Shown: positions 7,683-14,805 of the stretch, piece after piece | Layout: each line of letters begins with the position of its first letter | How positions within the stretch are numbered: the stretch's first letter is position 1 | Assembly: GCA_963645945.1 (NCBI GenBank) | Contig: CAVIUA010000035.1 | Span: 1-19,582, forward strand | Direction: 5' to 3' | Source: CAG-877 sp963645945 | Lineage (GTDB): Bacteria > Bacillota_I > Bacilli_A > RF39 > UBA660 | DNA length: 19,582 nucleotides | Translations under genes and position numbers: made by a program | Notes under the pieces: generated by a model | Seen by the model: only the letters and a program-made list of their open reading frames with translations | What the model was told of the DNA's origin: nothing | Databases searched by the model: none

Positions 7683-8573
7683 ATGATTATCGTAGAAGAA
7701 GAAATACAAACAAGGATAGATTCTTATCTAGCTACTAAACTAGATATTTCTAGAAGTAAAATTCAAAAACTAATCAAAGAAGAAAAAGTACTAGTAAACG
7801 ATAAAGTGATAAGTGCAAATTACCTTGTCAAATTAAATGATCAAATACAAGTAAATGATGAGCTTAATTATGAGATAAGTGTTGAACCAGAGAATATACC
7901 ATTAGATATAGTTTATGAAGACGATGACCTTTTAGTCATAAACAAAGCTTCTGGTATGGTAGTTCACCCAGCACCTGGTCATTACACAAACACACTTGTT
8001 AATGCTTTATTATATAGATTCAATATAACATCAGGTGACAAGATGCGTCCTGGAATAGTTCATCGACTAGATAAAGATACATCTGGTCTTATGTTAGTTG
8101 CCAAAAATGAAGAAACACATGAAAAACTATCTAAAATGATTGGAAGTAAAGAAGTAGAAAGACGTTATTTAGCCATCACAACCGGTGTAATAAAAACAGA
8201 TACAGGAACAATAGATGCCCCAATCGGAAGAGATCAAAGAAATAGGCTTAAAATGCAAGTTACAGATATAAACGCAAAAGAGGCCATAACTCATTTTAAA
8301 GTCTTAAAAAGATATAAAGCTAATACTTTAATTGAATGTATTCTAGAAACTGGTAGAACACACCAAATAAGAGTACATTTAGCTTATATAAATTATCCTA
8401 TTGTAAATGACCCTTTATATGGAAAAGAAAAAAATTGTACAGAATTTGGTCAAATGCTTCATTCTAAAAGTATCAGATTTAAACATCCAAGAACTAATAA
8501 GGAACTTTATTTTGAAGTTGAGCCAACAAAAGAATTTAAAGAAAAATTAGAAGAGTTAGAAAATGAAGAATAA
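7683..8573 (+). CDS. rluD: RluD-family 23S rRNA pseudouridine synthase
   Basis: This enzyme isomerises uridine to pseudouridine in RNA; the RluD family acts on 23S rRNA helix 69 or related sites. The protein is 296 residues. An N-terminal S4 RNA-binding domain (about 12-75, SRSKIQKLIKEEKVLVN) is followed by the catalytic domain with DDLLVINKASGMVVHPAPG and HRLDKDTSGL, where D130 is the catalytic aspartate, and later ETGRTHQIRVHLAY. The start at 7683 is set by GAGGAGG (7671-7677) five bases upstream. Closest Bacillus relation by context is ylyB, the neighbour of lspA. Its target position on the rRNA cannot be told from sequence. Its stop codon lies two bases from that of the convergent tspO fragment and no terminator hairpin separates them. 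Confidence 0.92.
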   Translation: MIIVEEEIQTRIDSYLATKLDISRSKIQKLIKEEKVLVNDKVISANYLVKLNDQIQVNDELNYEISVEPENIPLDIVYEDDDLLVINKASGMVVHPAPGHYTNTLVNALLYRFNITSGDKMRPGIVHRLDKDTSGLMLVAKNEETHEKLSKMIGSKEVERRYLAITTGVIKTDTGTIDAPIGRDQRNRLKMQVTDINAKEAITHFKVLKRYKANTLIECILETGRTHQIRVHLAYINYPIVNDPLYGKEKNCTEFGQMLHSKSIRFKHPRTNKELYFEVEPTKEFKEKLEELENEE

Positions 8574-8575
8574 AA

Positions 8576-9036
8576 CTACAAAGTATTAATTACATATATA
8601 GTTAAAGCTAAAATAGAAGCAAATAACGAAAAGAGTACGTAAGGATCTAAAAACTTACTACTTTTTTCTCTTAAATTATTAGTTTCATGATATAAGAATA
8701 AACAAGAAATAAATATCGCAACTGTATCAACAAATGCTAAAAAATTATTTTTAAGACAAAAAAATATTAAAGTATAAGCTTGATTAAATATATAATTGAG
8801 AAGTAGAGTAGATTTATAAGATTTAGGAATCTCTCTCCATTTATAATTAGTTATAACACCATAAATACTTATCGCAATAAAAATATAAAGAATAGTCCAA
8901 ATTATTCCAAAAGAACCTTTAGGTGGAAAAAAAATGGTAGTTTTATAGTATTGAAATAACTATAGTCAACAGGAACTATATTAGTAAGAAACCAAGGAGC
9001 TAAGCATAATAAAAAAATAAGAATTTTCATTAACAA
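8576..9036 (-). pseudogene. tspO: TspO/MBR-family membrane protein, broken by a frameshift
   Basis: The minus strand encodes a TspO (translocator/benzodiazepine-receptor) homologue in two frames. The first reads from the start (ATG at 9030 or TTG at 9036) through APWFLTNIVP and NTIKLPFFF, then stops at 42 residues from the ATG. The second frame continues with PPKGSFGIIWTILYIFIAIS, the family signature, then LLNYIFNQAYTLIFF and DPYVLFSLFASIL, ending at 8576. The frames join at a homopolymer, eight A on the plus strand (8927-8934); a ninth base would restore a protein of about 151 residues, the normal family length, with five hydrophobic helices. The second frame has no ATG, GTG or TTG near its start. 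GAGGTG (9043-9048) stands six bases before the TTG. Loss by mutation, sequence error or slippage cannot be separated here. Confidence 0.8.
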
Positions 9037-9048
9037 AATAATCACCTC

Positions 9049-9077
9049 TTTTTTTATTTTATGTTTTAGTATATAAT
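9049..9077 (+). promoter_or_regulatory. Probable promoter of the rhomboid gene
   Basis: A perfect TATAAT at 9072-9077 stands 26 bases before the rhomboid ATG. The -35 position 17 bases upstream (9049-9054) is only a T run, so the call rests on the -10. The region is shared with the divergent tspO start. Confidence 0.45.
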
Positions 9078-9103
9078 ATTATTAACTTATTTAGGAGGAA
9101 AAC

Positions 9104-10255
9104 ATGGAAGCAGAATTAGAACTAGATGATAAAAATATAATGGTTATGAAATTGCTTCATTACTTTATAACAGAAAAAAACTATAACCCAATAATTCTTC
9201 AAGGTGTAGAAAATGAAATTTGGCTAGAAAACCTAAATGAAGATTATAAAGTAGTCCGTATAGTATCTGGTTATATTCATAATGATGCGCAATTTGATTT
9301 TGATAAATTTAAAACAAAAAGAATAATAAAGAAGATACGTAAAAAAACATTTTCACTTAGCATGAATGTTTTCAGCATATTTCTAAACCTAGGAGAAAAT
9401 GTTACCGAAAATTTAAATGAAAATCCAAATGCTATATGTGTAAAAATAGATGAAGAAGCTGATTTTAATAAGAATGATGTATTAAATAAAGCCTTCCCAG
9501 ATTTAAATAAAAAATTGAAATTTACTGAAAAAGGAATGGAACTATTTATGAAAATAACTAATGATATAAATAAACATAATCAAGAAGATGCTAGAAAAGT
9601 AGAAAGTGTTTTCAAAATAAAAAAACCAATAATAACTTCTATATTAGTTATTATAAATATTTTATTATATGTAATACCCAAAATTTTAGGAAATTACACT
9701 GATTTAATAGGTAAGTATTGTATTTATGGATCAAGTATAAGAGCTGGTGAATATTATCGACTTATAACAGGAACATTCCTTCATGCTAGTATATTTCATT
9801 TACTATTCAACTGCTATGCGTTATCAATTATTGGAAGTCAATTAGAGAGTTTTTTAGGAAAGACAAAATATATAATAATTTATTTATTTTCCGCTATCAT
9901 TGGCTCACTTTTCTCAATAACATTTGCTGGTAATTATTATTCAGTTGGAGCATCAGGTGCTATCTTTGGTCTCATGGGATCACTTGTTTATTTTGGCTAT
10001 CACTACAGAGTTTATTTAGGAAATGTAGTAAAAAGTCAAATTATTCCATTGATATTGATGAACTTAGGAATTGGTTTCTTAACACCAGGTATCGATAATT
10101 CAGCTCACATCGGTGGATTAATTGGTGGAGCTCTAATAACTATTGCTTTAGGAGTAAAAGATAAAACTACAACATTTGAAAAAGTAAATGGACTAATAGT
10201 AACACTATTGTTCTTAGCATTTGTAATATACATGGCTTTTGTTTATTCTGTATAG
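9104..10255 (+). CDS. Rhomboid-family intramembrane serine protease with N-terminal soluble domain
   Basis: A 383-residue membrane protease that cleaves helices within or near the bilayer. Residues 1-170 form a charged soluble domain with no recognised motif; the rhomboid core begins at about 174 with six to seven hydrophobic helices. Diagnostic motifs are YRLITGTFLHASIFHLLFN, GASGAIFG with nucleophile S284, and NSAHIGGLIGG with general base H335. All active-site residues are intact. The architecture, cytosolic N-domain plus GlpG-like core, resembles Bacillus GluP (YqgP), but without the TPR tail and shorter. AGGAGG (9093-9098) lies five bases before the ATG. It is divergent from the broken tspO and upstream of ireB, which has its own promoter. 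Substrate unknown. Confidence 0.92.
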   Translation: MEAELELDDKNIMVMKLLHYFITEKNYNPIILQGVENEIWLENLNEDYKVVRIVSGYIHNDAQFDFDKFKTKRIIKKIRKKTFSLSMNVFSIFLNLGENVTENLNENPNAICVKIDEEADFNKNDVLNKAFPDLNKKLKFTEKGMELFMKITNDINKHNQEDARKVESVFKIKKPIITSILVIINILLYVIPKILGNYTDLIGKYCIYGSSIRAGEYYRLITGTFLHASIFHLLFNCYALSIIGSQLESFLGKTKYIIIYLFSAIIGSLFSITFAGNYYSVGASGAIFGLMGSLVYFGYHYRVYLGNVVKSQIIPLILMNLGIGFLTPGIDNSAHIGGLIGGALITIALGVKDKTTTFEKVNGLIVTLLFLAFVIYMAFVYSV

Positions 10256-10261
10256 AAAATA

Positions 10262-10290
10262 TTGTCATGGAAACAAATAAATGTTAAAAT
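10262..10290 (+). promoter_or_regulatory. Promoter of the ireB-ruvX-mltG operon
   Basis: TTGTCA (10262-10267), exactly 17 bases, TAAAAT (10285-10290), with TG at 10282-10283 as an extended -10. Transcription should begin near 10297, leaving a short leader before the GAGGTG ribosome binding site. Confidence 0.8.
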
Positions 10291-10318
10291 AAAATTATAA
10301 ATAAGATGAGGTGATTAG

Positions 10319-10570
10319 ATGTCACAAGATAAAACAAGTTTGTTTGAAGTTAAAAGTATTGATACAGAATTAACTCGTGATATTTTACACGAAGTTTATG
10401 AATCATTAAAAGAAAGAGGTTACAATCCTACTAATCAAATTGTTGGATATTTAATTTCTGGTGATCCTGGATATATTTCTAGTTATAAGGATGCTAGAAA
10501 CAAAATTCAAGAAATTGATAGAGCTAAGATTGTAGAAATTCTTTTAACAGAGTTTCAAAAACAAAAATAA
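10319..10570 (+). CDS. ireB: IreB/ReoM-family regulatory phosphoprotein
   Basis: An 83-residue helical protein of the UPF0297 (YrzL) family. Known homologues (IreB of Enterococcus, ReoM of Listeria and Bacillus) are phosphorylated on an N-terminal threonine by the PASTA kinase and control cell-wall synthesis, in Listeria and Bacillus by tuning ClpCP degradation of MurA. The family signature RGYNPTNQIVGYLISGDPGY is intact (about residues 33-52), followed by KDARNKI. The likely phosphorylated threonine is T6 in QDKTSLF. GAGGTG (10308-10313) is five bases before the ATG. It is the first gene of its operon and overlaps ruvX by one base (TAATG). Placement before ruvX and yrzB matches Bacillus exactly. 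Confidence 0.94.
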   Translation: MSQDKTSLFEVKSIDTELTRDILHEVYESLKERGYNPTNQIVGYLISGDPGYISSYKDARNKIQEIDRAKIVEILLTEFQKQK

Positions 10571-10986
10571 TGAAATATTTAGGACTTGATTTAGGTAGTC
10601 GTACTTTAGGAACGGCAATTAGTGATAATACTGGTCTAATTGCGACTAGTTATAAAACAATTCGCCATAATGAAGAATATGAAAGATTACTATTCGAAGT
10701 AAAAACTATCGTTGATGAATTAAAAATAGACGCTATTGTCTTAGGATTTCCTAAAAATATGAATAATACTATAGGACCAAAAGGTGAACTTAGTTTATCT
10801 TTTAAAGAACAACTTGAAAAAACTGTTGATATTCCTGTTTACTTACAGGATGAAAGACTAACAACAAAGAGTGCAACTGATGCCTTAATTATGGGAAATG
10901 TATCCCGCAAAAAAAGAAAAAAAGTAGTTGATAGCTTAGCCGCTACCATCATACTTCAGACTTATCTGGATAAGAAAGGAAGATAA
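10570..10986 (+). CDS. ruvX: RuvX/YqgF-family RNase H-fold nuclease
   Basis: A 138-residue protein of the YqgF family, implicated in 16S rRNA 5'-end processing and earlier proposed as a Holliday-junction resolvase. The RNase H-like start MKYLGLDLGSRTLGTAISD carries D7; the middle motif is IVLGFPKNM, followed by PVYLQDERLTT with its acidic pair and VVDSLAATIIL with the C-terminal catalytic aspartate. Length is normal. Start by a one-base overlap with the ireB stop (TAATG), implying coupled translation. It is followed one base later by the yrzB start. Assignment to the family is secure; the precise substrate is less so. Confidence 0.93.
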   Translation: MKYLGLDLGSRTLGTAISDNTGLIATSYKTIRHNEEYERLLFEVKTIVDELKIDAIVLGFPKNMNNTIGPKGELSLSFKEQLEKTVDIPVYLQDERLTTKSATDALIMGNVSRKKRKKVVDSLAATIILQTYLDKKGR

Positions 10987-10987
10987 A

Positions 10988-11281
10988 ATGAAAGATAATA
11001 AATTTACAATGATTGATGAATCAGGTCAAGAAAGAGAATATGATGTACTTTTTACATTTGAAAGCGAAGAGACAAATAAAAATTATATTGTATATACTGA
11101 TAATACTAAAGATGAAACTGGAAATATAGAAGTATATGCTTCAACTTACGATCCAGAGGATCAAAATAGCAGATTAGAACCAATTGAAACTGAAAAAGAA
11201 TGGAAAGTAATTGAAACAATTCTAGAAACATTACAAGAAGAAGTAAGAAAAAAAGTTCAAGGTGAAAATAACGAGCAATAG
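10988..11281 (+). CDS. yrzB: DUF1292 (YrzB-family) protein
   Basis: A small, acidic, soluble protein of 97 residues. The DUF1292 pattern is seen: a short beta-rich domain with ITxxDExGxExxYxVLFTFE-like features at the start (FTMIDESGQEREYDVLFTFE), then YIVYTD, VYASTYDPED and a C-terminal helix ending with EVRKKV. Its biochemical role is not established in any organism I know of. Its place between ruvX and mltG is the same as in Bacillus, which supports the family call. AAAGGA within the last codons of ruvX gives the ribosome binding site. A hairpin covers its stop codon. Confidence 0.9.
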   Translation: MKDNKFTMIDESGQEREYDVLFTFESEETNKNYIVYTDNTKDETGNIEVYASTYDPEDQNSRLEPIETEKEWKVIETILETLQEEVRKKVQGENNEQ

Positions 11282-11295
11282 CTCTTATTTTTATT
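11267..11295 (+). terminator. Partial terminator or attenuator between yrzB and mltG
   Basis: AATAA and GAGC (11267-11276, with C11272 bulged) pair with GCTC and TTATT (11281-11289) around an AATA loop, followed by a T-rich but broken tract. No new promoter is seen before mltG, so it probably lowers rather than stops transcription. Weak call. Confidence 0.35.
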
Positions 11296-11308
11296 GAAAG
11301 GGAGAATT

Positions 11309-12379
11309 ATGGCAGTAAGAAAAAGACCCAAACCATTACTATTTGTTTTAATTGCACTTGTAGTAGTAATAGCTGCACTTAGTATAATATCTTACTTAAA
11401 ATCACCTGTTGATTCAAAAGATGATAATATAATACAAGTAGAAATACCAGCTGGTTCAGGGACATCAAAAATAGCAGAAATATTAAAAGATAAAAACCTA
11501 ATTAAAAGTGAAACTTATTTCAAAATATATGTAAAAATACATAACATTAAAAGTCTTAAAGCTAGTACGTATAATTTAAAAAAGAGTATGTCACTACCAA
11601 GTATTATAAATACATTAGTAGAAGGAAATAATTACAATCCAAATGCTATTAAATTAACCTTTAAAGAAGGTAAAAGAGCAATCGATTATATAACATTAAT
11701 TGCTAATAATACAAATAATACAAAAGAAGAAGTAGAAACAGTATTTGCCGATAAAACATACTTAAATGAATTAATTACTAAATATTGGTTTTTAACAGAT
11801 GAAATATTAAATAACGAAATATATTATCCATTAGAAGGATATTTATTTCCAGATACATATTATTTTAATGATAAAGATGTAACTGTTTCTAAAATTATTG
11901 AAACAATGTTAGATGAAATGGAAAAAAAATTAACCGATTACAAAAACGAAATAAATAATAGTCAAATGACAACTCACGAAATATTAACTTTAGCGTCTAT
12001 TATAGAAAAAGAAGGAAAGACAGGAGATTTTAAAGATATTTCTTCAGTTTTTCATAATCGTTTAAACATATCTATGAAATTACAAAGTTGTGCTACATCA
12101 TATTATGGCTTAGGCTTAGAATTTACCGATGTTGGTATTGCAACAGCTGAAATGATGAATAGCAAAAATCCATATAATACATATATAGTTCCTGCATTAC
12201 CAGTAGGTCCAATATCTATGCCAAGCATAAATGCAATCGAAGCAGCTATTAATCCAAAAGATACAAATAATTTGTATTTTATATCAGATAATGAAGGAAA
12301 AACATACTTCTTCGCAACAGCTAAAGAACATACTGATAAGAAGAATGAACTAATAGCAACTGGTAAATGGGAAAGATAA
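11309..12379 (+). CDS. mltG: Endolytic murein transglycosylase MltG
   Basis: MltG cleaves nascent glycan strands at the outer face of the membrane and sets their length. The protein is 356 residues: a basic N-terminus, a membrane anchor at about 10-29, a LysM-like region (IQVEIPAGSGTSKIAEIL, about 47-65) and the YceG-like catalytic domain. Catalytic glutamate is E233 in LASIIEKEG. The C-terminal signature NPYNTYIVPALPVGPI is intact. The family motif LQSDPTVxY reads LQSCATSYY, a modest deviation. The ATG at 11309 is chosen with AAAGGGAG (11297-11304) just upstream; the in-frame TTG at 11294 lies before that site and lacks one. Known partners in other species include PBP2x/PBP1-type synthases; its presence downstream of ireB places cell-wall control and execution in one operon. 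Confidence 0.93.
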   Translation: MAVRKRPKPLLFVLIALVVVIAALSIISYLKSPVDSKDDNIIQVEIPAGSGTSKIAEILKDKNLIKSETYFKIYVKIHNIKSLKASTYNLKKSMSLPSIINTLVEGNNYNPNAIKLTFKEGKRAIDYITLIANNTNNTKEEVETVFADKTYLNELITKYWFLTDEILNNEIYYPLEGYLFPDTYYFNDKDVTVSKIIETMLDEMEKKLTDYKNEINNSQMTTHEILTLASIIEKEGKTGDFKDISSVFHNRLNISMKLQSCATSYYGLGLEFTDVGIATAEMMNSKNPYNTYIVPALPVGPISMPSINAIEAAINPKDTNNLYFISDNEGKTYFFATAKEHTDKKNELIATGKWER

Positions 12380-12395
12380 AAAAAGGTGAGAAGTA

Positions 12396-12998
12396 GTGAA
12401 AAATGTTTATGAAATAATAAATGAAATTCGTACCTATGCAAAGGAAGAAAAAGTACCAATAATGATGGACGATGGACTTAAATTCCTAATAGAATACATA
12501 GCAAAAAACAAAATAAAGTCGGTACTAGAAATAGGTACAGCGATAGGGTATTCATCAATAATGATGGCTTTATCAAACCCTTCTCTTACCATAACAACAA
12601 TAGAGCGTGATGAAAAAAGGTACCTAGAAGCTTTAAAAAATATAAAAAAATTAAATTTAGAAGACCGAATTACTTTAGTTTTTAATGATGCCCTTGATGT
12701 TAATCTATTCGAAAAATATGATTTGATATTTATAGATGCAGCAAAGGCTCAAAGTATAAAGTTCTTCGAAAAATTTGAAAAAAATTTGAATCCGTCTGGA
12801 ACAATAATAACAGATAATTTAAAATTCCATGGACTAGTAGATAAACCTGAAGAAGAAATAGAAAGTCGTAACTTAAGAGCACTAGTTAGAAAAATAAAAG
12901 AATACATATCATTCTTAAAAGGAAATATCAATTATAAAACAGACTTTTATGAACTTGGTGATGGTATATCCGTAAGTAAAAGAATAGAAGAAAAATAA
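12396..12998 (+). CDS. trmR: tRNA 5-hydroxyuridine methyltransferase TrmR (YrrM-type)
   Basis: A 200-residue class I SAM-dependent O-methyltransferase of the catechol-type family. The SAM motif LEIGTAIGYSS (44-54), the acidic end of strand 2 (E70) and the metal ligands D114 (FIDAAK) and D140-N141 (ITDNL) are intact. In Bacillus the orthologue YrrM makes 5-methoxyuridine at the tRNA wobble position from hydroxyuridine. The neighbouring yrrN and yrrO homologues downstream support this reading against a generic methyltransferase. The GTG start at 12396 is chosen because AGGTGAG (12384-12390) is five bases upstream and no other start fits. It lies 16 bases after mltG. Confidence 0.87.
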   Translation: MKNVYEIINEIRTYAKEEKVPIMMDDGLKFLIEYIAKNKIKSVLEIGTAIGYSSIMMALSNPSLTITTIERDEKRYLEALKNIKKLNLEDRITLVFNDALDVNLFEKYDLIFIDAAKAQSIKFFEKFEKNLNPSGTIITDNLKFHGLVDKPEEEIESRNLRALVRKIKEYISFLKGNINYKTDFYELGDGISVSKRIEEK

Positions 12999-13014
12999 CA
13001 TTAGGAAATGTTAT
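12995..13014 (+). promoter_or_regulatory. Hairpin between trmR and the 13031 gene
   Basis: A perfect 8-bp stem (ATAACATT, 12995-13002, with AATGTTAT, 13007-13014) with an AGGA loop covers the trmR stop codon. Only CTTT follows, too short for a terminator; the ribosome binding site AGGGAGG is next. It may protect the 3' end or modulate translation. Confidence 0.35.
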
Positions 13015-13030
13015 CTTTAGGGAGGCTATT

Positions 13031-13810
13031 ATGATAATATATGATAGGCAAAAAAAACCAAGTACTACACAAACAAAAAAAACAAATAAAAAATTACAAT
13101 TTGATTCTAATAACATCATAATTCTTATTATAATATGTGCTGTTCTAGCAATAATTGGAATAATATATTTCTATATACATAAACAAACAAAAGATAGTTA
13201 TAGTTATTTAAAAATTTATGAGGATCAGCCCTTAGTCATGACAAGACATGATAATGGAAATGAACAGTATCCAATTGTTGTACCATATATAAATATAGAT
13301 TCCAATGAAATTCTTGGCGCTAATGATGAAATATTAGCTTATGCTCAAAGTTTTGCTAATAAAAAAAATAATGCCATAACCTATGAATATGAAATAAACG
13401 GGTCAATACTATCATTAGTTCTTAAAGCCGTAAATAATAATACCGGTGGTGATCCTATCGTAGACTTCAAAACATATAATATCAACTTAGAAAAAATAGA
13501 ACTACTTAATGCCGATGAAGTACTAGAAATGTTTGGTATAAATTATAATCAAGTAGAAGCTATTTTAAAAAATAAATTTCAAGATTATTACAAACAAGAA
13601 GTCAAAGAAGGCTATATAGATAAAAGCATCTGTGCCTATGAATGTTTTCTAAATTGGCGTGGAGTTGACATTGATAACTACCTAGATAAAATTAGTTTCT
13701 ACATAAAATCAGGACAACTAATAGTATATAAACCATTTGTAACTAAAACACTACTAAAAGAAGAAAAATTCTATGAAGATGAGACATATGAATTTCAAAT
13801 AACTAGTTAA
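13031..13810 (+). CDS. Single-pass membrane protein with RsiV/PdaC-like (DUF3298-type) outer domain
   Basis: A 259-residue protein with a Lys/Thr/Gln-rich cytoplasmic tail, a hydrophobic segment at 28-49 and a C-terminal outer domain. That domain has the pattern I associate with DUF4163/DUF3298 proteins (RsiV, PdaC): NEILAYAQSF, ITYEYEINGSILSLVL, DFKTYNINLEKIELL, then an end strand FYIKSGQLIVYKPF and DETYEFQIT. The match is by eye and remote. C201 and C205 are close together in SICAYEC. AGGGAGG stands five bases before the ATG. It is last in the operon headed by ireB and ends before a strong terminator. In characterised relatives this fold binds cell-wall ligands or lysozyme; here function is unknown. 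Confidence 0.7.
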   Translation: MIIYDRQKKPSTTQTKKTNKKLQFDSNNIIILIIICAVLAIIGIIYFYIHKQTKDSYSYLKIYEDQPLVMTRHDNGNEQYPIVVPYINIDSNEILGANDEILAYAQSFANKKNNAITYEYEINGSILSLVLKAVNNNTGGDPIVDFKTYNINLEKIELLNADEVLEMFGINYNQVEAILKNKFQDYYKQEVKEGYIDKSICAYECFLNWRGVDIDNYLDKISFYIKSGQLIVYKPFVTKTLLKEEKFYEDETYEFQITS

Positions 13811-13814
13811 AATA

Positions 13815-13846
13815 AGAAAGTTATTTCAAAAATAACTTTTTCTTTT
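13815..13846 (+). terminator. Terminator of the ireB-to-13031 operon
   Basis: A 10-bp perfect stem (AAAGTTATTT at 13817-13826 with AAATAACTTT at 13830-13839) has a tight loop and is followed by TTCTTTT. It begins a few bases after the stop codon at 13808-13810. Confidence 0.8.
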
Positions 13847-13877
13847 CCAACAAAATTAACCAAAAAACGTGAAATTA

Positions 13878-13886
13878 TGATATAAT
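13878..13886 (+). promoter_or_regulatory. Promoter of trhP1 (extended -10)
   Basis: TGATATAAT: TG at 13878-13879 and TATAAT at 13881-13886. No good -35 is at 17 bases; the nearest candidate, TTAACC (13856-13861), has a 19-base spacer. It lies between the operon terminator and the trhP1 start, so a second operon begins here. Confidence 0.65.
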
Positions 13887-13941
13887 CATAACTAAACACG
13901 GTTTACTATGCCTAAAAATACATATAGAAGTGAGGTGGCAA

Positions 13942-14805
13942 ATGAAAATTTTAATAGAACAAAGTATCAAAAATACTGACCTAAATAAATATACCGATGG
14001 ATTGATTCTATCATTAAAAAACTATTCCTCTCAAAGTTACTTAACATATACATTTGAAGAAATAGAACAAATAATAAAAGATAATCCGGATAAAGAAATA
14101 TTTATCAATTTAAATAAAAACTTTTTTAATGACGAAATAGAATCCTTAAAAGAAATATTTCTAAAGATAGATAAATTAAATGTAAAAGGAATATTTTTCT
14201 ATGATCTAGCAATTCTTCAATTAAAAAAAGAATGCAATTTAAAAACAGATCTTATCTGGAGTCAAACTTACATGGTAAATAATTATAAGACTTGTAATTA
14301 TTATCATAGTAAAGGCGTAAAATATGCCTTATTAAGTAAAGAAATAACCTTAGAAGAAATAAAAGAAATAATTACAAAAAGTAAAATAACAGCAATAGTG
14401 GAAACAATAAGTATGCCAAGTGTAGCTTTTTCAAAAAGAAAATTACTAACTAATTATTATCATAATCTAAATAAAGATGCTAAGAAAAACTTGATAATAA
14501 CAGAAAAAGCAACTAATGAAGAGTACCAAATATTAGAAGATGAAACAGGTACTAATTTTTTCTTAAATAAAATAACTAATGCAACTTCAATTATAAAAGA
14601 GTTATATTCATGCGATTGTCCCTATATAATATTACGAGAATATGGAATAGACCATGAGCTATTTAAAGAGTTATTAATAGATACACAAAAATATATAGAA
14701 GGTAAATGTCAAGATGAAGAATACATTAATAAATATAAAAACTTTAACGATTTTACAAATTTCTTCTTTAAAAAGACAATATATCAGGTGAAGAAAAATG
14801 GCTAA
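13942..14805 (+). CDS. trhP1: U32-family protein, YrrN/TrhP1-like tRNA hydroxylation subunit
   Basis: A 287-residue soluble protein resembling Bacillus YrrN. Visible similarity includes the TIM-barrel pattern, WSQTYMVNNYKTCNYYHSKG followed by ALLSKEI, the block FSKRKLLTNYY, and YQILEDETGTNFF. In Bacillus YrrN and YrrO jointly form 5-hydroxyuridine at tRNA position 34 using prephenate. It is more divergent than the next gene and carries no cluster of cysteines: where the U32 signature would be, SMPSVAFSKRK stands. The ATG at 13942 is chosen over GTG at 13930, because AGTGAGGTGG overlapping that GTG is the ribosome binding site. It overlaps trhP2 by eight bases, so the two are likely translated together. 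The symbol follows the B. subtilis naming as I recall it. Confidence 0.75.
   Translation: MKILIEQSIKNTDLNKYTDGLILSLKNYSSQSYLTYTFEEIEQIIKDNPDKEIFINLNKNFFNDEIESLKEIFLKIDKLNVKGIFFYDLAILQLKKECNLKTDLIWSQTYMVNNYKTCNYYHSKGVKYALLSKEITLEEIKEIITKSKITAIVETISMPSVAFSKRKLLTNYYHNLNKDAKKNLIITEKATNEEYQILEDETGTNFFLNKITNATSIIKELYSCDCPYIILREYGIDHELFKELLIDTQKYIEGKCQDEEYINKYKNFNDFTNFFFKKTIYQVKKNG

Noticed and set aside
9068..9096. Minus-strand promoter for tspO (TATACT at 9073-9068)
   Set aside because: The -35 position (TCCTAA) is poor and overlaps the rhomboid ribosome binding site; too weak to list as a feature.
12103..12459. 118-residue minus-strand frame opposite mltG and trmR
   Set aside because: It is antisense to two well-supported genes, has no ribosome binding site or recognisable family, and is a shadow of AT-rich codon use.
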